Source: Acidobacteriota bacterium (GTDB taxonomy: Bacteria; Acidobacteriota; Terriglobia; Bryobacterales; Bryobacteraceae). From it: a DNA stretch of 5,182 nucleotides. A program made the position numbers and the translations under genes. The stretch is from positions 1-5,182 of the forward strand of contig CANNLB010000285.1 in assembly GCA_947505565.1 (NCBI GenBank), given 5' to 3'. Below the pieces are notes generated by a model. The model saw only the letters and a program-made list of their open reading frames with translations, was not told the origin of the DNA and did no database searches. Below are positions 1 to 5,182 of this stretch, piece after piece; positions within the stretch are counted from its first letter, which is position 1, and each line of letters opens with the position of its first letter.

Positions 1-40
1 CCCTCTCCGTGATCCCCCAACTCTCCCAACAGCGCTACTC

Positions 41-664
41 CTACCCCAGTAACTCGCGAAGGTCGTCAATCCAGAAATCCGGCTCCATCTCCGCGCGGTT
101 GCCGTAGCCATAGCTCACCGCGCAAACCCTCACCCCCGCAGCCCTGGCCGCTGCGATGTCGGCCGGCGCATCGCCCACCATCAGCGCTTCCCGCGGATCC
201 ACCCCGAAAAGGTCAATCGACCGCTGAATCACTTCCGGCGACGGCTTGGCCGGAAATCCGTCCGTCCCCTGCACATGGTCGAAATGCCCCAGTAGCCCGA
301 ATTTCGCCAGCACCACCCGCGTCGTCGGAGTCCCCTTCGTCGTCGCCGTCGTCTTCAGCCCACCTAACTTCCCCAGCGCCTCTGCAACCCCCGGAAACAA
401 CCGCGTCGAATTGTGCTCCCTCGCCCAATAAACTTCCCGGTAATCCCCAATCAGACGCTCCACCTGCGGATCCGTTATCCCCGGAATCACGTCAACGAAC
501 AGATCCGTCAAGTGCCGCCCAATGTAGCTCCGCAACCGCTCAAACGGCTGCCGAGGATAGCCGTGGCGATCGAGGATTACCTCGATCGCGCCACAGATAT
601 CCTCGGCGGAATCCGTTAATGTGCCATCAACGTCGAACAGGTACAGACGATACGGCCGAGCCAT
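41..664 (-). CDS. HAD-superfamily phosphatase, phosphoglycolate phosphatase-like
   Basis: The 207-residue product is a cytosolic haloacid-dehalogenase hydrolase of the Gph/PpaX type, expected to remove phosphate from a small metabolite through an aspartyl-phosphate intermediate. Motif I is DVDGTLTDS at residues 11-19, with nucleophile D11 and acid/base D13. Motif II is T108 in TATTKG, where many relatives have T-N-K. Motif III is K140 in AKPSPE, and motif IV is GDAPAD at 164-169 with D165 and D169. Residues of about 20-90 form a small helical C1 cap. E. coli Gph is longer, at about 250 residues. The ATG shares one base with the ftsH stop (TAATG) and has no obvious Shine-Dalgarno sequence, so translation probably depends on coupling to ftsH. 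The family call is secure. The substrate (phosphoglycolate, pyrophosphate or another) cannot be told from sequence, so no symbol is given. Confidence 0.92.
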   Translation of the reverse strand: MARPYRLYLFDVDGTLTDSAEDICGAIEVILDRHGYPRQPFERLRSYIGRHLTDLFVDVIPGITDPQVERLIGDYREVYWAREHNSTRLFPGVAEALGKLGGLKTTATTKGTPTTRVVLAKFGLLGHFDHVQGTDGFPAKPSPEVIQRSIDLFGVDPREALMVGDAPADIAAARAAGVRVCAVSYGYGNRAEMEPDFWIDDLRELLG

Positions 665-2577
665 TACGCCGGCGAAGGGCCGTCAGCCAACGGCGGGATG
701 CGTAGTCCGCCCAAACTGCTCGGCGGCGTCACTTTGTCGTCATCGCTCTTGGTCGGCTTCGATGTGGTCCGGAAAGCCGAGAGCGTCTCGCCCCGGATTA
801 ACTGAGTCACTTCACTGCCGTCCAGCACTTCCCGTTCGAGCAGCGCTTCGGCAATCCGAACCATTGCGTCCTGGTTGGCCTCGATGTATTTCCGCGCCTG
901 AGCGTACCCGTGATCGACCAGCTTGCGCACCTGCGCATCGATCGCGATCGCCGTCGATTCCGAATAGTCCCGGTGCTGCGAGATCTCCCGGCCCAAGAAG
1001 ATCTGCTCTTCCTTCTTGCCAAAGCTCATCGGCCCAAGCTCACTCATGCCCCACTCGCAGACCATCTTCCGAGCCATGTCCGTCGCGCGCTCAATATCGT
1101 TGCTCGCGCCCGTCGTCATCTGCTTCATGAAGATCTCTTCCGCAATGCGGCCCCCCATCAGGATGGCCAACTGCGCTTCGAGATAGTCCTTGTTGTAGGA
1201 GTGCTTATCGTCCACCGGCAACTGCATCGTCAAACCCAACGCCATCCCGCGAGGGATAATCGTCACCTTGTGCAAGGGGTCCGCGTCCGGAATCAAAACC
1301 GCCAGCAAAGCGTGGCCCGCTTCGTGGTACGCCGTATTCAGCTTCTCTTCATCGGACAACATCATGGACTTCCGTTCTGCGCCCATGATCACCCGGTCTT
1401 TGGCCAACTCGAAGTCAAGCTGCATCACAACCTTCCGGTTATGCCGCGCCGCGACCAGCGCCGCCTCGTTCACCAGATTCGCCAAGTCCGCACCAGCAAA
1501 ACCCGGTGTCCCGCGCGCCAGCACCATCAGGTCGACGTCGTCGCCCAGCGGCACCTTCTTCGTGTGCACCCTCAGAATCTGCTCGCGTCCCTTAACATCA
1601 GGACGGCCTACGACGACACGACGGTCAAAACGGCCCGGCCGTAACAAGGCCGGATCAAGCACATCGGGACGATTCGTCGCCGCCACCAGGATCACGCCTT
1701 CGTTGGACTCAAACCCATCCATCTCGACAAGCAACTGGTTCAGCGTCTGCTCGCGTTCGTCGTGACCGCCGCCCAAACCAGCACCGCGGTGCCGCCCGAC
1801 AGCGTCGATCTCATCGATAAAAATTATGCACGGAGCACTCTTCTTGCCCTGTTCAAACAGGTCCCGAACGCGGCTCGCACCGACCCCGACAAACATTTCA
1901 ACGAAATCGGATCCGGAGATCGAGAAGAACGGCACGTTCGCCTCGCCCGCAATCGCCCGCGCCAGCAACGTCTTACCTGTTCCCGGAGGCCCAACGAGCA
2001 GCACGCCTTTCGGAATGCGTCCGCCTAGCTTTTGGAACTTCTGCGGCTCGCGCAGGAATTCGATGATCTCACCAAGTTCTTCTTTGGCTTCTTCCACGCC
2101 AGCGACGTCCTTAAACGTCACCTTCTTCTGCTGCGAAGAATGCAGCCGCGCCCGGCTCTTGCCAAAGCTCAATGCCTTGTTGCCGCCGCTCTGCATCTGC
2201 CGCATCATAAAGATCCAGAGTCCAAGCAGCAGGACGAACGGGACCGCATTGACGAGCAAGGAAACCAGGGTTCCATTGGTCGCTTCCTGCATCTCCATTG
2301 CGACATTCTTCTCACGCAGGATCTTATAAACTTCAGGATAGTTCGCCGGAATCAAGGTCCGCATCGGGCCTTGTGAGTCGTCTACAAACTGACCCTTCAC
2401 CTCCGTGCCACTGATCTTGACGGACTTAATCCGGCCTGCCTCCACTTCGGATAAAAATTGCGAAAAGGCTAGATTGACTTCGGGTTTACCCTTGCCCCGC
2501 CCTACAACCGTGTATAAGATCACGGCAAGGCAGATGATGACTACCCAGAAGATCAGCTTGTTTACGTTAGATGTCAT
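664..2577 (-). CDS. ftsH: ATP-dependent zinc metalloprotease FtsH
   Basis: FtsH is a hexameric inner-membrane AAA+ protease that extracts and degrades misfolded membrane proteins and some short-lived cytosolic regulators. The 637 residues have the complete family layout: a first membrane helix at about 8-25, a periplasmic domain at about 26-102, and a second helix at about 103-124. The AAA module has Walker A GPPGTGKT (196-203), pore loop F229-V-G, Walker B IIFIDEID (251-258) and the second region of homology [19 protein letters not shown] (301-319). The zinc protease site is HEAGH (418-422), with a likely third ligand D494 in TTGASND. The tail after about residue 600 is Pro/Ser-rich and poorly conserved in the family. 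The ATG is fixed by a GAGGAAG ribosome site two bases upstream. Length and every catalytic motif are normal, so it should be active. It sits 50 bp after tilS and overlaps the HAD gene by one base. Confidence 0.99.
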   Translation of the reverse strand: MTSNVNKLIFWVVIICLAVILYTVVGRGKGKPEVNLAFSQFLSEVEAGRIKSVKISGTEVKGQFVDDSQGPMRTLIPANYPEVYKILREKNVAMEMQEATNGTLVSLLVNAVPFVLLLGLWIFMMRQMQSGGNKALSFGKSRARLHSSQQKKVTFKDVAGVEEAKEELGEIIEFLREPQKFQKLGGRIPKGVLLVGPPGTGKTLLARAIAGEANVPFFSISGSDFVEMFVGVGASRVRDLFEQGKKSAPCIIFIDEIDAVGRHRGAGLGGGHDEREQTLNQLLVEMDGFESNEGVILVAATNRPDVLDPALLRPGRFDRRVVVGRPDVKGREQILRVHTKKVPLGDDVDLMVLARGTPGFAGADLANLVNEAALVAARHNRKVVMQLDFELAKDRVIMGAERKSMMLSDEEKLNTAYHEAGHALLAVLIPDADPLHKVTIIPRGMALGLTMQLPVDDKHSYNKDYLEAQLAILMGGRIAEEIFMKQMTTGASNDIERATDMARKMVCEWGMSELGPMSFGKKEEQIFLGREISQHRDYSESTAIAIDAQVRKLVDHGYAQARKYIEANQDAMVRIAEALLEREVLDGSEVTQLIRGETLSAFRTTSKPTKSDDDKVTPPSSLGGLRIPPLADGPSPA

Positions 2578-2579
2578 TG

Positions 2580-2586
2580 CTTCCTC
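2580..2586 (-). promoter_or_regulatory. Shine-Dalgarno site of ftsH
   Basis: The coding strand reads GAGGAAG followed by CA and then the ATG of ftsH. The GAGG core lies five bases before the start codon. It is the clearest ribosome binding site in the window and supports the ftsH start. The 50 bp between tilS and ftsH holds nothing else I can support; an A/T stretch (TATATA) just upstream of this site is too close to serve as an ordinary -10 box for a transcript that includes the site. Confidence 0.7.
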
Positions 2587-2627
2587 TATATACAGGACGT
2601 CGAGGATGAAGAGTTTGATTCACCGAG

Positions 2628-3833
2628 TCAGGAAATCTGCGTCTCAAATCGCAAAATGTTCCCAGTGTCTCCAGTCGCCGCGAACTTTGGATCGACGCCA
2701 AACCGGTGCATCCACACAATACTCACTCCATCCGTGATAATCGGCCAATTCTTTCTCTCCCATAAAGGCACGCGAGCATTTTGGAACAATTTCTTCACGC
2801 TAATCGGCTCAACGCGACCCTTGGGCTGGAACCAATCACCCGGTTGCCACGCGCGAACGCGAAGCGGACCCTGTAATCGTCTCCCATCGAGATCCAGCAC
2901 TACTGTCTCAGTATATCGGTATTCTGGGGCGGTGGGACTCGCCAGTCGGATCCAGCCCATCGAACGGCTGACCTCTACGCCAGGGAGGCTGACGCCGCCG
3001 TCACCGGCGGATTGGAGCGCGAGCGCCTCCAGAGCGTCCAGATGGCCCTTTTCAATGCGGAGGAGGTCGCCTTTGATGGCGGCGATGGCGTGGCGGAGTA
3101 TACGGCGCCGAAGCGCGGGGTGAGCCGCTTGCAGAGAGTTTACATCGAGTAGCGACGAAGGAGGGGGCATCTGGGTCGTCCAATACTCTTCCTCGGAGCA
3201 GGCGATGGCGGCTAGGCGGCCGAGGTTCGCCTCGACCCGAGGCTCAAGCTCGCGGAGCAGCGGGAGCAGGGTGGCGCGGACGCGGTTACGCAGAAAGCGG
3301 GGGTCGGCGTTCGAAGCATCTTCGCGCCAGGGCACTCGGTGCTCGCGAAGATAGCAACGGATCGCGTCGCGATCGAGATCGAGCAGCGGGCGGACAATGC
3401 CTAGGCGAGTCCGGGGCAGGATGCCCCGGAGGCCGGTGGGTCCGGTGCCGCGAAGAAGTCGGAGCAAAACGGTCTCGGCCTGGTCGGAGGCCGTATGGCC
3501 GGTCGCCACGTGGTCGACAACGCCAGAGCGGATCCACTCCCCAAAAAGCCGCAACCGCTCGCGGCGGCAGTGCTGTTCGAGGTTACCGGTCGCAGGGAGG
3601 CTCCTGGCAGAGCGGAAATGATCGGCGGCCAAGGTACGAACGAAAGCTTCGTCTTCGTCGGAAGCGGGGCCCCGCAGACCGTGGTTGACGTGGAGGACGA
3701 CGAGTGGCCCTGGGTACACTTGCCGGAGGGCGTAGAGGAGGAACACGCTATCGGCCCCACCGGAGACCGCGACGCCGAGCTTGGTTCCGGCGAGGCCGAG
3801 CCGTCCGAGCGAAGCTGCCACCGTCGCCAGCAC
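2628..3833 (-). CDS. tilS: tRNA(Ile)-lysidine synthetase TilS
   Basis: TilS uses ATP and lysine to convert C34 of the CAU-anticodon tRNA-Ile to lysidine, so that the tRNA reads AUA and is charged with Ile; it is normally essential in bacteria. From the GTG at 3833 the product has 401 residues. The N-type PP-loop SGGADS is at 24-29, HGLRG at 51-55, GHTASDQAET at 112-121 and the RNRVR motif at 182-186, followed by a linker domain and a TilS C-terminal domain at about 324-401 (RAWQPGDWF, KKLFQNARVP, then WPIITDG and IVW). I chose this GTG because it lies one base after the mrp stop and leaves about 23 residues before the PP-loop, as in characterised TilS proteins. Another in-frame GTG at 3899 would add 22 residues and overlap mrp by 65 bp. 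Function is secure; the start is less so. The gene straddles a change in strand composition (see findings). Confidence 0.95.
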   Translation of the reverse strand: MLATVAASLGRLGLAGTKLGVAVSGGADSVFLLYALRQVYPGPLVVLHVNHGLRGPASDEDEAFVRTLAADHFRSARSLPATGNLEQHCRRERLRLFGEWIRSGVVDHVATGHTASDQAETVLLRLLRGTGPTGLRGILPRTRLGIVRPLLDLDRDAIRCYLREHRVPWREDASNADPRFLRNRVRATLLPLLRELEPRVEANLGRLAAIACSEEEYWTTQMPPPSSLLDVNSLQAAHPALRRRILRHAIAAIKGDLLRIEKGHLDALEALALQSAGDGGVSLPGVEVSRSMGWIRLASPTAPEYRYTETVVLDLDGRRLQGPLRVRAWQPGDWFQPKGRVEPISVKKLFQNARVPLWERKNWPIITDGVSIVWMHRFGVDPKFAATGDTGNILRFETQIS

Positions 3834-3834
3834 C

Positions 3835-4668
3835 TTAGTCGCTGACGGTGAGGGTTGGCGTTTTGCCGACACCGCGCGCCACGAGCCGGGCGACGACACG
3901 TTCGGCGAGTTCGATGAAGGCCGCGCCCCTGCCGGCGGGGTCGAGGGCGACCGGTTTCCCCGTGTCGCCGCCGATGCGGATTTTCGGGTCGAGCGGGAGT
4001 TCGCCCAGGTAAGGGACGCTCATGGCGTTGGCGGTGCGCTCGCCGCCGCCCTGTCCGAAGACGTCGATACGTTCGCCAGAGACTGGGGCGATGAGATAGC
4101 TCATGTTTTCGACGAGCCCGAGGACGGGGACGCGAACGTTTTGGAACATCAGGACGGCTTTACGGGCGTCTTCGAGGGAGACCTCGGAAGGGGTAGTGAC
4201 GACGACGGCCCCGGAGACGGTGGTCGTCTGCATGAGCGAAAGCTGGACGTCGCCGGTGCCGGGGGGCAGGTCAATGATGAGGTAGTCGAGCGTGCCCCAA
4301 TCGACGCCGCGAAGGAACTGGTTGATGACCGAGTGGAGCATGGGACCGCGCCAGACAAGCGGCTTATCGCCGGGGCTGAGGAAGCCCATTGAAATCATTT
4401 TGACTTCGTGCTGTACGAGGGGCTGGATGCGTTCGCCGATGGCGTGGGGAGCCTCCCGGATGCCCATCATGAGGGGGACGTTGGGGCCGTAGACATCGGC
4501 GTCGATAAGACCGACTTTATAGCCGAGGCCAGCGAGCGCGATGGCGAGGTTCACGGAAACGGTAGTTTTGCCGACACCGCCTTTGCCGGAGCCGACTGCA
4601 ATGATTTGCTTGACGCCTTCGATGGCGGTCGTCTTCAATTCCGTTTGTTGGGGGCCCATTCCTATCAT
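3835..4668 (-). CDS. mrp: Mrp/ApbC/NBP35-type P-loop ATPase lacking the Fe-S cysteines
   Basis: This is a 277-residue MinD/Mrp-family ATPase. Relatives dimerise, hold a bridging [4Fe-4S] cluster and pass it to apoproteins. Visible motifs are the deviant Walker A GKGGVGKT (28-35, with signature lysine K29), Walker A' LIDADVYGP (54-62), the Mrp signature WRGPM near 106-110, DLPPGTGD (133-140) and VENMSY (186-191). Two features are unusual. The N-terminal MIP18/DUF59 domain of many bacterial Mrp proteins is missing. The C-P-x-C normally found just after ENMSY reads A-P-V-S (A194, S197), and the whole protein contains no cysteine. Family membership is clear, but cluster carriage by the usual ligands looks impossible. 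The ATG at 4668 gives the longest form; a second ATG at 4659 is a real alternative. The stop is one base from the tilS start. Confidence 0.93.
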   Translation of the reverse strand: MIGMGPQQTELKTTAIEGVKQIIAVGSGKGGVGKTTVSVNLAIALAGLGYKVGLIDADVYGPNVPLMMGIREAPHAIGERIQPLVQHEVKMISMGFLSPGDKPLVWRGPMLHSVINQFLRGVDWGTLDYLIIDLPPGTGDVQLSLMQTTTVSGAVVVTTPSEVSLEDARKAVLMFQNVRVPVLGLVENMSYLIAPVSGERIDVFGQGGGERTANAMSVPYLGELPLDPKIRIGGDTGKPVALDPAGRGAAFIELAERVVARLVARGVGKTPTLTVSD

Positions 4669-4674
4669 TCTACC
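4659..4674 (-). promoter_or_regulatory. possible extended -10 promoter element at the mrp start
   Basis: The coding strand carries TGGTAGAAT, which fits the extended -10 form TGnTATAAT with one mismatch; the hexamer is at 4672-4667. Transcription would begin near 4660-4659, on or next to the second in-frame ATG of mrp, which would make a leaderless message. I see no well-spaced -35 box. A short motif like this can arise by chance, so the call is tentative. If it is wrong, mrp may be read from a promoter further upstream, inside or beyond the decayed sensor gene. Confidence 0.2.
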
Positions 4675-4686
4675 AGCCGTACCCCA

Positions 4687-5182
4687 TCAGCGGACCAAAC
4701 AAATGTCCGAACCCAATACAGCCTCCCCGCGCACAACAATACTTTCCTGGACGGAGCCGAGGTCGAACGTCGATTCGTATGGTTTGCCGGTATGCATGAC
4801 CTCGCCTACGGCGTCATCGAGCCGCGTCCAACTGACCGGGGTGAAGAACGCGGGTACGGAGTCGACGCTGGGCAGCTCGGCGATCGGCTCGGTATTCCCC
4901 GAGAGCCAGGTATAGGACGTTATTGGCCTCGACCAGGCCCATGCGGACGCTTCGGACAGACCGGTTCATTTTCAGAGCGACCATGGCGGTGATCGGGGGC
5001 TGCGCTTTAGCGGAGTTCGAGTTCGGCGCGTTTGCGGGCGGTGATGTCGTATAGGGTGACGATAGCGCCAAGTTTTCTGCCTCCTCGCTGTTTGGTGTGG
5101 GTAAGGCCGGATAGAGCGGAGCGGCAGCGTTCGACGGTTTGAGTTGCGGGGTCGGCCGGAAGCTAGGGACCGCGGAGCGTGC
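4687..5182 (-). pseudogene. decayed PAS/PAC-domain sensor gene, cut by the window edge
   Basis: No intact gene fits this stretch, but pieces of a PAS sensor protein appear in different frames. Between 5162 and 5010, one frame ends in DITARKRAELELR, the typical end of a PAC motif joining a PAS domain to its next module; it is bounded by stops at 5163-5165 and 5007-5009. A second frame, open from 4965 to the stop at 4687-4689, carries FTPVSWTRLDDAV, TGKPYESTFDL and VVRGEAV, resembling the middle and end of a second PAS fold. This frame has no ATG before its core, and its codons still look coding. A third frame (TTG at 5071 down to 4814) bridges the two and may hold part of the linker. The best reading is a multi-PAS histidine kinase or similar sensor broken by at least one stop and two frameshifts. 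Assembly error is possible but the neighbouring genes show none. Confidence 0.5.

Noticed and set aside
1..40. Terminator or next gene after the HAD phosphatase
   Set aside because: Only 40 bases remain before the edge. The coding strand there is G-rich with no hairpin and T-run; a purine stretch near the edge could precede another gene but cannot be judged.
105..128. HAD motif II variant (T-T-K instead of T-N-K) as a sign of lost activity
   Set aside because: Motif I, the motif II threonine, the motif III lysine and the motif IV aspartates are all present, and the variable position is not strictly conserved in the superfamily. The coordinates given are residue numbers of the protein, whose gene is at 41-664.
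910..1644. Long open frame (244 codons) on the plus strand opposite ftsH
   Set aside because: It lies wholly antisense to the catalytic half of a fully conserved ftsH; its product is rich in His, Arg and Gln with no recognisable domain. Stop-poor antisense frames are common in GC-rich genes.
3477..3500. TilS GHTASDQAET differing from the D-D-Q form in some relatives
   Set aside because: An S-D-Q version of this motif is, as I recall, common among TilS proteins, so it is not evidence of altered function.
3781..4392. Plus-strand open frame of 203 codons opposite mrp and the tilS start
   Set aside because: It is antisense to two genes with clear motifs; its acidic, low-complexity product fits a shadow of GC-biased codons.
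4408..4992. Plus-strand open frame of 194 codons crossing the mrp start and the upstream region
   Set aside because: Over half is antisense to mrp, and the remainder is antisense to the PAS-like fragments, which are the better coding explanation. No family is recognisable in it.
4814..5071. Minus-strand 85-codon open frame as a separate small gene
   Set aside because: It begins at a TTG inside the PAC-coding segment, reads that segment out of frame and ends inside the second PAS block out of frame. It is better treated as a bridging part of the pseudogene.

Overview
The window is about 5.2 kb of GC-rich bacterial chromosome. All four intact genes lie on the minus strand, so transcription runs from high to low coordinates. 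In that direction the order is: a decayed PAS-domain sensor gene cut by the window edge (5182-4687), an Mrp/ApbC-type P-loop ATPase (4668-3835), the tRNA-Ile lysidine synthetase gene tilS (3833-2628), the membrane AAA+ protease gene ftsH (2577-664), and a HAD-family phosphatase (664-41). No tRNA, rRNA, CRISPR array, insertion sequence or clear rho-independent terminator is visible. The style of the FtsH N-terminus, the gene order and the PAS remnant suggest an acidobacterium, perhaps of the Solibacter/Bryobacter group; this is an inference from remembered family resemblance, not a search result.

Spacing argues for one operon. tilS begins one base after the mrp stop, ftsH follows tilS after 50 bp with a good Shine-Dalgarno sequence, and the HAD start codon shares one base with the ftsH stop. 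These are mostly housekeeping functions: Fe-S or P-loop ATPase work, decoding of AUA codons through lysidine, membrane protein quality control, and a small-molecule phosphatase. I see no evidence of a mobile element, defence system or biosynthetic cluster.

Three things stand out. First, the Mrp protein has no cysteine at all: the C-x-x-C pair that normally holds the bridging Fe-S cluster reads A-P-V-S, and the usual N-terminal MIP18/DUF59 domain is also absent. Second, base composition changes polarity inside tilS. The plus strand is C-rich over ftsH and the HAD gene but G-rich over the 5' part of tilS, parts of mrp and the region beyond, although every gene points the same way. Third, the region upstream of mrp holds recognisable PAS/PAC fragments in different frames separated by stops, while the four neighbouring genes are undamaged.
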